A stretch of 64,000 nucleotides of DNA from Rhizobiales bacterium GAS188 (GTDB taxonomy: Bacteria > Pseudomonadota > Alphaproteobacteria > Rhizobiales > Beijerinckiaceae). The DNA is taken from assembly GCA_900104855.1 (NCBI GenBank), contig FNSS01000001.1, positions 372,001 to 436,000 on the forward strand, in the 5' to 3' direction. Below the pieces are notes generated by a model. That model was not told where the DNA came from, ran no database searches, and saw nothing but the letters and a program-made list of their open reading frames with translations. The stretch's first letter is position 1; every line of letters begins with the position of its first letter. A program made the translations under genes and the position numbers. Below are positions 1-8,063 of this stretch, piece by piece.

Positions 1-166
1 GAGCGGCCGCTCCGAGGCGCTGCGCCGCCGCGCGCCCGCCAGCATCGTCGATGTCGCCGATCACCACCTTTGCGCCCTCCGCCACGAACAGGCGCACCGC
101 CTCCCCGCCGATATTGTTGACGCCACCGGTGAAGATGACGCGCTTGCCCTCGAGACGCCCCGGCAT
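1..166 (-). CDS. SDR family oxidoreductase, N-terminal part (cut by window start)
   Basis: First 55 residues of a short-chain dehydrogenase/reductase; the rest lies outside the window. Reading from ATG 166 on the minus strand gives a Rossmann fold start with the glycine motif TGGVNNIGG at residues 13-21 and then KVVIGDIDD, whose acidic residues after the second beta strand usually go with NAD(H) preference (family knowledge). It begins four bases after the stop of the GMC oxidoreductase, so the two are almost certainly cotranscribed. The substrate cannot be told; an alcohol or polyol linked to the upstream sugar-type transporter is an inference. Active-site YxxxK lies beyond the window. Confidence 0.8.
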   Translation of the reverse strand, partial: MPGRLEGKRVIFTGGVNNIGGEAVRLFVAEGAKVVIGDIDDAGGRAAAQRLGAAA

Positions 167-170
167 GATT

Positions 171-1883
171 TCACCTGTTCTTAGCCTGTATTATCAGGTC
201 GGCGACACGCTCGGCCAACATCAAGGTCGGCGTATTGGTGTTGGCGCGCGGGATCGACGGCATCAACGAAGCGTCGCAGATGCGCAGATGCTCGACGCCG
301 CGCACGCGCCCTTCTCCATCCGTCACCGCGAGAGGATCGTCCGCGGCGCCCATCCGGCAGGTGCCCGAGGCGTGCCAGACGCCGCCCACCGATTGGCGCA
401 GGAAATCTGTGAGCGCCGCATCGTCCGCAAGCAGGTGATCGAGGGTGATGCCGAGCGTCACGGCTTTGTGGATCAGGAAGGGCCGCAACGGGCCCGCATA
501 ATCGAGCATGGCGCCGAACAGCCCACGCTGCAGCGTGTTGGCGAGGCCCGGACCCGCGATCTTGGCAACGCGCGGCGAATAGCTGGTCGGGAAGACCGTG
601 CCGCGATGACCATCCATCAGCGGATCGCTCAAGGTCGCGGCGCCGAGCCGGAAGCCCATCTTCAGCCGCTCCAGATCCCGCCAATCCGAGAGCAGCTTGA
701 AGTCGACCTCGGGCTCTTGACGCGCATCCGCCGAGCGCAAGGTCACGCAGCCGCGCGAATAGGATTTGTTGACCCAGATGAACAAGGTGCCGATGCGTTG
801 GCCGACCGAGTGCCAGCCGGAGCGGGCGATCATGGCGGCATGCATATCGCCCTCGGGCGCCTCGGCTATCCCTGAGGAAAAACGCAGGATGGCATGGTCG
901 TGATGCTCGTCGAGATCGGCGAGGCGCGAATGCTGAGGCAGATAGGCCGATACCGCCGTCGAGGGGTGCTCCATGAGGTTGCGGCCGACACCTTCGGCCG
1001 GTGCCACCACCTCAATGCCGTGGCGCGCCAGCTCCTCGGCCGGCCCAATGCCGCTGCGCATGAGCAAAGCGGGGCTATGGATGGCGCCGCAGCACAGGAT
1101 GGTCTCCCGCGCCGCTAACGTCTCGGGCGCACCGCCCGGCGATTGCGCCGCGATCACCGCGCCCTTGGCCTGTCTGCCGTCGAAGAGGATACGCTCCACC
1201 TGGCGGTCGGTGAGGATGCGTAGATTGCTGCGCCGGCGCACCTCCGGGGTCAGATAGGCGATCGAGGCCGGCACCCGCTCGCCCTTATCGCTGACCGCAA
1301 TCGCTCCGACATAGACGCCATCCGTCCATTCGCCGTTCTGATCGGGCTTTTGCCGATGGCCGCGCGCCACGAGCGTGGCCGAGACGGCCTTGACGAAGGG
1401 CGACATCCGCTCAGGCTTGATGCGGCGGATCGGGATCGGGCCGGACTTGCCGTGATACTCGCCGTCGAAATCGCAATCGCGCTCGAGCTTGCGGAAATAA
1501 GGCAGCGCTGCCTGCCAGCTCCAGCCTTCGGCGCCGAGCGCCCCCCATTCGTCGTAATCGCCGGGAGCGCCGCGATTGGCGACCATGGCATTGATGGCCG
1601 AGCCGCCGCCAAGAAGCCGCGCCTGCTCGTAGCGGCGCGGCTCGCGCCCATCCGGCGCATTGCCGGGCGGCGGGCCCATGCGCGCCGTCAGGCTCGTCCA
1701 GATATTGTCAGGATCGAGATAGGCCCGGCCGACATAGCGGCTGCGGATGATGTCGGGCATCGTCTCATAGGTCAGGTCGCGACCGGCCTCGACCAGCACC
1801 ACCGAGGCCTTGCCGTTCTCCGAGAGCCTCGCCGCCAGCACGCAGCCGGCCGAGCCGCCACCCAGAATGAGATAGTCGATCAT
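171..1883 (-). CDS. GMC family FAD-dependent oxidoreductase (choline/alcohol dehydrogenase-like)
   Basis: A 570-residue glucose-methanol-choline oxidoreductase, a normal length for the family. The N-terminus YLILGGGSAGCVLAARL is the FAD-binding dinucleotide motif, LLGGGSAINAM at about residue 90 is the first GMC signature, and CCGAIHSPALLMRSGIG is the second. Near the C-terminus WHASGTCRMG supplies the catalytic His and NTNTPTLMLAER the conserved Asn. Start ATG 1883 has AAGGA seven bases upstream. No signal peptide is visible, so it is probably cytoplasmic. It lies downstream of a sugar-type ABC transporter and just upstream of an SDR gene, suggesting stepwise oxidation of an imported alcohol or polyol (inference). 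Electron acceptor and substrate are unknown. Confidence 0.93.
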   Translation of the reverse strand: MIDYLILGGGSAGCVLAARLSENGKASVVLVEAGRDLTYETMPDIIRSRYVGRAYLDPDNIWTSLTARMGPPPGNAPDGREPRRYEQARLLGGGSAINAMVANRGAPGDYDEWGALGAEGWSWQAALPYFRKLERDCDFDGEYHGKSGPIPIRRIKPERMSPFVKAVSATLVARGHRQKPDQNGEWTDGVYVGAIAVSDKGERVPASIAYLTPEVRRRSNLRILTDRQVERILFDGRQAKGAVIAAQSPGGAPETLAARETILCCGAIHSPALLMRSGIGPAEELARHGIEVVAPAEGVGRNLMEHPSTAVSAYLPQHSRLADLDEHHDHAILRFSSGIAEAPEGDMHAAMIARSGWHSVGQRIGTLFIWVNKSYSRGCVTLRSADARQEPEVDFKLLSDWRDLERLKMGFRLGAATLSDPLMDGHRGTVFPTSYSPRVAKIAGPGLANTLQRGLFGAMLDYAGPLRPFLIHKAVTLGITLDHLLADDAALTDFLRQSVGGVWHASGTCRMGAADDPLAVTDGEGRVRGVEHLRICDASLMPSIPRANTNTPTLMLAERVADLIIQAKNR

Positions 1884-1908
1884 CAGGCTTTCCTTGCATC
1901 AGCCTCAA

Positions 1909-2065
1909 CCTTCTCCCGCTCTTGGGCGGGAGAAGGTGCCGAGGCGAAGCCGAGGCGGATGAGGGGCGCAAGGCCTTTACTTCAAGATCTGGCGCTTCAC
2001 CAGCGTCCCTCATCCGCCCTCACTACGTTCGGGCACCTTCTCCCGCCTCAAGGGGCGGGAGAAGG
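1909..2065. repeat. Intergenic palindromic repeat element, copy A
   Basis: About 157 bases between the ABC substrate-binding gene and the GMC gene. Each end is a hairpin made of CTTCTCCCGC and GCGGGAGAAGG arms, and the middle contains the stretch CTTCAAGATCTGGCGCTTCA. A second copy at 15250-15415 is the reverse complement with most of the length conserved. This looks like a dispersed REP or RPE type element of Alphaproteobacteria, possibly acting on mRNA ends. No coding role is apparent. Confidence 0.85.
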
Positions 2066-2077
2066 AAGAGAGCGCGT

Positions 2078-3226
2078 CTACTTTCCGCCCCAGCGGGCCG
2101 GGTAGTTCGGCATGTCCTCGCAGCCGCACATGGCGTAATGCAGCGGCGGCATCTTGGCGTTGACGTATTTCGCCAGATTCTCGGCGGTGATGGTCGGCTG
2201 CGGCAGGTTCCATTCCGGCGCCGGCACCGGCTCTCCCTTCATCACCTTCAGCGCCGCGATGATGGCGGAGCGCCAGACATAGACCGCATAGGTCGGCGCG
2301 ATCGCCTTGAGATTGTCGGCCTTCCATTTCTGCAGGAAGTCCTGCTGATCCTCGCCGTTGATGGCGGGGGCCGGCTTGCCCGCATCCTCATAGGCCTCGA
2401 TCGCCGCGACGCTGGTGGCGCCTGCATCCATCCACACGCCGTCGATCTTGCCGAAGCGCGCGAGATAATCGTCGACGATCGACTTCGTCTTGGCGCGGTC
2501 GCCGCCGGTGAACTCGACGCCCACCACCTTCACGCCCTTCTCCTCGAAGACGCGCTTGGCCGCGGCCCAGCGGGTCTCGAGCACGTCGACGCCGGGAAGG
2601 ATGCGCAGAGCCAGCACCGAGCCGCCCTTCGGGATCTGGCTGACGATAAAGTCGGCCGACACCTTGCCGAAGGCATAGCCGCCGATCGGGTGCACGAAGC
2701 TGACGGGGCAAGTGGTGCGCACGCCGCGATCGAAGACGATGACCGGCAGCGATTTGCAGGCGTCCTCGACGGCCGGCGTCAGGGCCGCCGTGGTGTTCGG
2801 CGAAACGATCAGGATGTCGCAATTGCCGCCCGAGACGAAGGATTTGATGTCCGAGATCTGCTTGTCGTCCTTGCCTTGCGCATCGGCGACGCTGAAGGAG
2901 GCGATGTCGGCCTTGTTGAGGTCGACCTCGGCCTGCATCGTGTTCCAGCCGACGACGCGCCAGGGGTTGCCGACATCGGCATTGGAGAAGCACAGGCGGT
3001 ATGGGCCTTTCTTCTTGTATTTCGAGGTATCGGCCATCTGCCCGCCGAGCCGCTGCTCCCAAGGCTTGCCCTCAGGGCCTTCGGCCTTGGTCTGCAGCAA
3101 CTGAACCTGCGCGTCATAGTCCTTCTGATTGTAGAATTCGTCGGCTCGCGCCGAGGCATAGCCGAGCATCGTCAGCGCTGATGCCCCGACGACGGCAAAC
3201 CCGATATTCCTGTCCAGAAATCGCAT
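2078..3226 (-). CDS. ABC transporter periplasmic substrate-binding protein (type I, sugar-like)
   Basis: A 382-residue secreted binding protein. Residues 1-29 form a Sec signal peptide (hydrophobic core AVVGASALTMLGYA, likely cleavage after ASARA). The mature part has the two-lobe type I periplasmic-binding pattern: LCFSNADVGNPWR, ISDIKSFVSGGNCDILIVSPN, PVIVFDRGV and YAFGKVSADF, resembling ribose/xylose binding proteins. Start ATG 3226 follows an AGGAGGAG ribosome site. It is the last gene of a transporter set whose two permeases and double ATPase are also of the RbsC/RbsA type. The ligand is probably a sugar or sugar alcohol, but this is not shown by the sequence. The extension between the signal peptide and the first lobe (about residues 30-75) is longer than usual. 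Confidence 0.9.
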   Translation of the reverse strand: MRFLDRNIGFAVVGASALTMLGYASARADEFYNQKDYDAQVQLLQTKAEGPEGKPWEQRLGGQMADTSKYKKKGPYRLCFSNADVGNPWRVVGWNTMQAEVDLNKADIASFSVADAQGKDDKQISDIKSFVSGGNCDILIVSPNTTAALTPAVEDACKSLPVIVFDRGVRTTCPVSFVHPIGGYAFGKVSADFIVSQIPKGGSVLALRILPGVDVLETRWAAAKRVFEEKGVKVVGVEFTGGDRAKTKSIVDDYLARFGKIDGVWMDAGATSVAAIEAYEDAGKPAPAINGEDQQDFLQKWKADNLKAIAPTYAVYVWRSAIIAALKVMKGEPVPAPEWNLPQPTITAENLAKYVNAKMPPLHYAMCGCEDMPNYPARWGGK

Positions 3227-3288
3227 GGTCTCCTCCTCTTTGTGGTCTTCAGGCGGTATTCTTCAGGCGACGGCCGATGCCCCGGCCA

Positions 3289-3360
3289 AGGTCACGCTTG
3301 CAAAGGTCAGATTTGCAAAGGTTAGATTTGCAAAGGTCAGATTTGCAAAGGTCACGTTTG
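3289..3360. repeat. 15-bp tandem repeat across the permease-SBP junction
   Basis: Roughly four and a half copies of a 15-base unit (ATTTGCAAAGGTCAG on the plus strand, with one- or two-base variants), starting inside the stop-codon region of the upstream permease and filling the gap before the binding-protein gene. Read on the coding (minus) strand, most copies carry an in-frame TGA or TAA, so the array lies after the permease end. It looks like recent slippage expansion. Confidence 0.9.
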
Positions 3361-4341
3361 CCGCCGCTGTCGCCAGGCGGAAGCGGCGGCGGCGATCAGG
3401 ATCACGCCCTGCACGCTCTCGCGGATCGGCTGCGGCAGGCCGATCAGATTGAGCAGCGTGAAGAGTGCGTAGAGTGTGAGCGCGCCGGCGACCGCACCCG
3501 CGACCGTGCCGCGCCCGCCGAGCAACTGCACGCCGCCGATCACGGCGGCGGCGATCGCCTGCAGATCCATCCCCTCCCCGGCATCGACCGAGACGCCGGC
3601 GAAGCCGCCGATCAGGATGCCGGCGGTGACGGCCGAAAGCGACGACAGGATGAAGGCCGTCACCCGAACCCGGCCGACGGCGATTCCGGCCAGCTCGGCG
3701 GCACGCGCATTGTCGCCGATTGCCAGCGCCAGCTTGCCGAACTGAGTGCCATGCAGCAGCCAGGCGGCGATCGCCACCACGGCGACGAGCACGATGACGG
3801 CGATGGGCAGGATGCCGGTGAGCGGAATGTCGCGCCAGACGAGGCGCCCGAAGGCGCGGAAATTCTCCGGCAGGTAGCCGCGCGGCGAGCCGCCCGACCA
3901 CATCAGCGCCGTGCCCTTGAGGAAGAGCAGCATGCCGAGCGTGGTGATGATCGAGGGCACTTTCAGGCGATGCACCACGAGGCCGTTCACGGTCCCGGCC
4001 GCGAGCCCGATAGCGTAGAGAGCAGCGATCGCCGGAAAGGTCATGGACGGGTCGCCGAGCGTGATCAGGGACGCGCCGATCACCGTCAAGGTCACCAGCG
4101 AGCCGGCCGACAGGTCGAAGCCGCCGGTGACCAGCACGAAGACCTGGCCGCAAGTGAGCACCACGAGGGGAGCCGCGCGCCGCAGGAAGTTCATCAGGCC
4201 GGCAGGCTCGATGAAGCTTGGATTGTACCAGGTGATCGCCAGGATGAGCGCCGCCAGCACCGCGAAGACGGGGTTGAGCCTGAGCTTCAGCGTCATGCGG
4301 CCCGCAGCTCCAGTGCCGGCTTTGAGAGGCAGGGTGGTCAT
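3352..4341 (-). CDS. Sugar-type ABC transporter permease (RbsC-like)
   Basis: A 329-residue inner-membrane permease with about eight to ten hydrophobic helices, beginning NPVFAVLAALILAITWYNPS and containing CGQVFVLVTGGFDLSAGS, the hallmark of the BPD_transp_2 (ribose/branched-chain) family. Further signatures are GTVNGLVV and the late GEGMDLQAIAAAVIGG and GGRGTVAGAVAGAL. Its ATG overlaps the stop of the preceding permease (ATGA), showing translational coupling. It should pair with the neighbouring permease as a heterodimer. The C-terminal QRRQT and stop lie within the first unit of the 15-bp tandem array. Confidence 0.92.
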   Translation of the reverse strand: MTTLPLKAGTGAAGRMTLKLRLNPVFAVLAALILAITWYNPSFIEPAGLMNFLRRAAPLVVLTCGQVFVLVTGGFDLSAGSLVTLTVIGASLITLGDPSMTFPAIAALYAIGLAAGTVNGLVVHRLKVPSIITTLGMLLFLKGTALMWSGGSPRGYLPENFRAFGRLVWRDIPLTGILPIAVIVLVAVVAIAAWLLHGTQFGKLALAIGDNARAAELAGIAVGRVRVTAFILSSLSAVTAGILIGGFAGVSVDAGEGMDLQAIAAAVIGGVQLLGGRGTVAGAVAGALTLYALFTLLNLIGLPQPIRESVQGVILIAAAASAWRQRRQT

Positions 4342-5318
4342 CCGACGAAAGCCTTGGTCTTGAAGGTATAGACCGCGACGGAGGCGACGACGATGGTACC
4401 GCGCAGGATCTGCTTGAGGAACGGGTCGATGCCGATCATGTTGAAGGAGGCGTCGAGCACCGCAAACAGCAGCACACCCGCGAGCGTGCCAGCGACGCCG
4501 CCCTTGCCGCCCGACAACAGCGTGCCGCCGATGACCACGACCGCGATCGATTCGAGATCATAGAGGCCGTCGCGCCCGACCCAGGGCGCGCCCGAGCCGA
4601 GACGGCTCGCGAGATAGAGCCCGGTGACGCCTGCAAGCAGGCTCGCCAGCATATGGGCGCCGATGATGACGCGCTCGGTGCGGATCCCTGCAAGGCGCGC
4701 GCCCGTGGCATTGCCGCCGACCGCGTAGAGATGGGCGCCGAACACGGTGCGGCGCAAGAGCAGCGCCACCGCGCCCCAGAGGACGGCGAGCGTCATCAGC
4801 GAAAACGAGACCGGGCCGATGGAGCCATAGGCGAAGAGCTGGAATTGCGGGGCGACGGAGCCGGCGAAATTGTCGAAGGAGGTCGACAACAGGCCCTTGA
4901 GGATGAGGCCGGTGCCGAGCGTCGCGATCAGCGGATTGACCGCGAGGCGCGCTATCAGCACGCCGTTGACGAGGCCGACCAAGGCAGCGATCGCCAGAAC
5001 GGCAGCGACCGCGGGAAGGATGCGCTCGGGCGAGCCTTGCATGACATAGGAGGCGAGCACTGCCGAGACGCTGATGAGATGGGCGACCGACAGGTCGATC
5101 GAGCCCGCCACGATGACGAGCGTCTGGCCGATAGCGACGATGCCGAGCGCCACCATGCGCTGCAAAAGGCCGCTGATGCCGCTCGCGGATAATTGCGCCG
5201 ATTCGCCTGTCGCCAGCGCCACGACGATGAAGGCGAAGGCCGAGAGCAGCGCGATGGTCGCAGCCGCCGGCAGCCTGAAGCTCGGGCGCACACGCGGCAA
5301 GGCGGCGACGTCGCTCAT
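4338..5318 (-). CDS. Sugar-type ABC transporter permease (RbsC-like), second
   Basis: A 326-residue permease of the ribose-type family, paralogous to its downstream neighbour. It shows QTLVIVAGSIDLSVAHLIS, the family loop after the early helices, GLVNGVLIARL, and the C-terminal DLESIAVVVIGGTLLSGG and GKGGVAGTLAGVLL. ATG 5318 overlaps the ATPase stop (ATGA), and its own stop overlaps the next permease start, so ATPase, permease and permease form one coupled translation unit. Two different permeases with one double ATPase is the usual composition for a heterodimeric RbsC-type channel. Confidence 0.92.
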   Translation of the reverse strand: MSDVAALPRVRPSFRLPAAATIALLSAFAFIVVALATGESAQLSASGISGLLQRMVALGIVAIGQTLVIVAGSIDLSVAHLISVSAVLASYVMQGSPERILPAVAAVLAIAALVGLVNGVLIARLAVNPLIATLGTGLILKGLLSTSFDNFAGSVAPQFQLFAYGSIGPVSFSLMTLAVLWGAVALLLRRTVFGAHLYAVGGNATGARLAGIRTERVIIGAHMLASLLAGVTGLYLASRLGSGAPWVGRDGLYDLESIAVVVIGGTLLSGGKGGVAGTLAGVLLFAVLDASFNMIGIDPFLKQILRGTIVVASVAVYTFKTKAFVG

Positions 5319-6880
5319 GGCACACCTGCCTGCGGGCCCGCCCGCTCGGCCGGCGCCGCATGGCCGACAGCATGTGCCACCACCTCCTCCTCGCCGACGC
5401 CCGAGGGTAGCTCGGCGACGATGCGGCCGGCCGCCATGACCAGGATGCGGTCGCTCAGGCCGACGATTTCGGGGAGGTCCGAGGAGACCATCAGCACCGC
5501 GCCTCCCCTCGCAGTGAAGTCGCGCAGGATGCGATAGATCGCGGTCTTGGCCGCCACATCGATGCCGCGCGTCGGCTCGACCGCAATGAGCACGCGCGGA
5601 TCCCGGCAGAGCCAGCGGGCGATGATGGCCTTCTGCTGGTTGCCGCCCGATAATTCGAGCGTCAGCTGCTCGAAGCTCGCGGCGCGCACATCGACGCCGC
5701 GCAGCTCGCCATCGACGCGCTCGGCGAGGCAGGCGCCGGAACCCGGAGGCGCGAGCGCCGGCTCGAAGCCACGCAGCACCAGCGCCGCATTGTCGCGCAG
5801 GCTCTGATTGAGCACGAGCCCTTCGCGCTTGCGGTCATCCGACAGATAGCCGAGGCCGACCGCCACGGCCTGGCGAGGCGTCGCGAAGGCGCCGTCACGG
5901 TCGGCGAAACGCAGCGTGCCGCGGGTGAACGGCTCGTCCCCGAAGATGCCGCGCGCCAGGGCCGATTTGCCGGAGCCTTCAAGCCCGGCGACGCCCACGA
6001 TCTCGCCGCGGCGCAGCACGAGGTCGATATCGCTGACGACCGCATTGCCGGCCCCGCTGACAGTGAGCACCGCCTCGCCGGGCGGAGCGCTCGGGCGCGG
6101 CGGAAAGAAATCGGACAATTCGCGCCCGACCATCATGCGCACCACTTGCGCCACCGTGACGGCGGAGCGCTCGACTGTCACCACCTTGCTGCCGTCTTTG
6201 AGCACGGTGATGCGGTCGGCGATGTCGAACACCTCCTTCATCCGATGCGAGATGTAGATCAGCGCCACCCCTTCGGCCCGCAGGCGCCTGACGAGATCGA
6301 GAAGCCGGGTCGCCTCGACATCGTCGAGAGCGGCGGTCGGCTCGTCGAGCACCAGGATCTGCGCATCGACGGCGAGCGCCTTGGCGATCTCCACGATCTG
6401 CTGGTCGGAGATCGACAATTGCCCGGCTTGCGCCGCCGGATCGATCCTCGAGCCGAGCCTTGCCAGGATCTCGGCCGCATCGGCGCGCATGGCCCGCCGG
6501 TCGAGGAAGCCGAAGCGGGCGCGCTCCTCGCCGAGGAAGATGTTCTCGGCCACGCTCCGATAGGGCAGCAAGCTCAGCTCCTGATGGATGATGCTGATGC
6601 CGGCCCGGCGCGCCAGCACCGGATGGCGGAAGCCGGTCTCCTTGCCGCCGAGCAGGATCGTGCCGGAATCCGGCCGGTAGATGCCGCCCAATATCTTCAT
6701 GAGCGTCGATTTGCCGGCGCCATTCTCTCCGCAAATGGCGTGCACCTCGCCGGCCCGGCAATCGAAGGAAACGCCCTCCAGCGCCGCGATGCCGTGGAAC
6801 GCCTTGGCGATATCGCGCATGGCGAGCTTGGGCTCAGCCACGCGGCCAGTCTCAGATGAGGCTGCTGTGATGTCGGCCAC
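5315..6880 (-). CDS. Sugar ABC transporter ATP-binding protein, tandem ABC domains (RbsA-like)
   Basis: About 521 residues with two nucleotide-binding domains. The first has Walker A GENGAGKST, a degenerate signature LSISDQQ and Walker B ILVLDEPTAALD; the second has a variant Walker A GLEGSGKS, signature LSGGNQQKAIIARWL and a Walker B-like VLIAVEPTRGID. This canonical/degenerate pairing is typical of RbsA/MglA ATPases. The frame is open up to 6982, but homology only begins near residue 15 of the form proposed here. GTG 6880 (start of VADITAASS) is the most natural start; ATG codons at 6940, 6973 and 6982 remain possible and none has a well-spaced ribosome site. First gene of the transporter operon, divergent from the TetR gene. 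Confidence 0.85.
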   Translation of the reverse strand: MADITAASSETGRVAEPKLAMRDIAKAFHGIAALEGVSFDCRAGEVHAICGENGAGKSTLMKILGGIYRPDSGTILLGGKETGFRHPVLARRAGISIIHQELSLLPYRSVAENIFLGEERARFGFLDRRAMRADAAEILARLGSRIDPAAQAGQLSISDQQIVEIAKALAVDAQILVLDEPTAALDDVEATRLLDLVRRLRAEGVALIYISHRMKEVFDIADRITVLKDGSKVVTVERSAVTVAQVVRMMVGRELSDFFPPRPSAPPGEAVLTVSGAGNAVVSDIDLVLRRGEIVGVAGLEGSGKSALARGIFGDEPFTRGTLRFADRDGAFATPRQAVAVGLGYLSDDRKREGLVLNQSLRDNAALVLRGFEPALAPPGSGACLAERVDGELRGVDVRAASFEQLTLELSGGNQQKAIIARWLCRDPRVLIAVEPTRGIDVAAKTAIYRILRDFTARGGAVLMVSSDLPEIVGLSDRILVMAAGRIVAELPSGVGEEEVVAHAVGHAAPAERAGPQAGVP

Positions 6881-7054
6881 GACGCTGCCGCGAGCCTCTA
6901 GCCGGGAGCGCAAGTCTGATCGGGATTTGGCTGACCACATGCGCGACGACGTGCGACATGGAGCATGTTGCATCCTCCCCATCTCTGGCCGCCATGGATC
7001 AGGCGGCTCGGTCGACGAGACACAAGCGCGATTGCTATCGCGTCCGGCTCGTTA

Positions 7055-7068
7055 TAACCATTTGGTTA
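7055..7068. promoter_or_regulatory. Candidate TetR operator between divergent genes
   Basis: TAACCA-TT-TGGTTA, a perfect 6-2-6 inverted repeat in the region between the transporter operon and the divergent TetR regulator. As I recall it, the operator of the related regulator RutR has the same architecture (GACCA-NN-TGGTC core). It lies about 200 bases upstream of the regulator start and about 190 bases from the proposed ATPase start, so it could control both promoters. Confidence 0.6.
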
Positions 7069-7271
7069 CACGCTACGTGCGGCCCCTCCGGCCTGTCAAG
7101 GCGCTGCTGCGGTTTTGCGACAGGCTGGCGGCCGAAGACGGTCGTGTGCAGAGAATCGCGGTGGCGGCAGGCGGTCTTGCCGCTATAGTCCGCCGGCGCA
7201 ATCTTGCGCAGGCTGACGGAACTGGCAGGCAAGTCCGGGCCGCGAAAACCCGTATCGGGCAGGAAGGCGCT

Positions 7272-8051
7272 ATGAGCGATTCTGGCGACCGCGCTCTGCC
7301 GGCAAGACCCAAGCGGGCCAAGGCCAAGCCTGCCGCTGTTGCGGCGCGCTCGACGCGTAAGGCGAAGGCGCCGGTGGCCAAGAGCAGCGCCAATCCCAGC
7401 GCCAAGCCGCCGCGTCGCCCCGCACCGCGCAGCGGCCCGACGCGCGATCCGCAGAGGACCAGCGCCGCCATCCTCGCTGCCGCCGTCAAGGAGTTCATGG
7501 AGAAGGGTTTCGGCGGAGCGCGCGTCAACACCATCGCGACGCGCGCCAATATCAACAAGCGCATGCTCTATCATTATTTCGGGGACAAGGAGGCGCTCTA
7601 TTTCGCGGTGCTCGAAGGCGTCTATGTCGGCATCCGCACGGCGGAGACCAAGCTGCACCTCCTCGATCGCGATCCCATCGAAGGCATGCGCGAGTTGATC
7701 ACCTTCACCTGGAGGTATTTCCTGGACCACCCGGAATTCCTGAGCCTGCTGGCGACCGAGAACCTGCATCGGGCGAAATATCTCAAGCGCTCGACCAGGA
7801 TCTTCGACCTGCACTCCCCGCTGATCAGCGGCATGGCCGATCTCTTGCGCCGCGGCGCCGCCAACGGCCAGTTCCGCCAAGATACCGACCCGGTCAAGAT
7901 CTATATCAGCATCGCGGCCCTCGGCTTTTTCTACCTCTCGAATCGCTGGACCTTGTCGACGATCTTCAGGCGCGAGCTCGCGACCGAGAGCGAGCTCGCG
8001 AGCTGGGGAGCCCATATCGTCGAGGTGGTGCTGTCCTATCTGCGGCCGTGA
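7272..8051 (+). CDS. TetR/AcrR family transcriptional regulator
   Basis: A 259-residue regulator. Residues 1-55 are a Lys/Arg/Ala/Pro-rich, probably disordered tail, unusually long for TetR proteins. The DNA-binding domain follows: AAILAAAVKEFMEKGFGG, then the helix-turn-helix VNTIATRANINKRMLYHYFGDKEAL. The C-terminal part (VLEGVYVGIRTAE, FTWRYFLDHPEFL, DLLRRGAANGQFR) resembles the RutR-type ligand domain. ATG 7272 has AGGAAGG seven bases upstream. It is divergent from the sugar-type transporter operon and is its likely regulator; the inducer is unknown. Its 3' end faces the amidohydrolase pseudogene with only 12 bases between. Confidence 0.9.
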   Translation: MSDSGDRALPARPKRAKAKPAAVAARSTRKAKAPVAKSSANPSAKPPRRPAPRSGPTRDPQRTSAAILAAAVKEFMEKGFGGARVNTIATRANINKRMLYHYFGDKEALYFAVLEGVYVGIRTAETKLHLLDRDPIEGMRELITFTWRYFLDHPEFLSLLATENLHRAKYLKRSTRIFDLHSPLISGMADLLRRGAANGQFRQDTDPVKIYISIAALGFFYLSNRWTLSTIFRRELATESELASWGAHIVEVVLSYLRP

Positions 8052-8063
8052 AGACCCGCGCCT

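Noticed and set aside
3289-3360. Iterons of a replication origin
   Set aside because: Units lie at a permease stop inside an operon, with no rep or parA genes or AT-rich box nearby.
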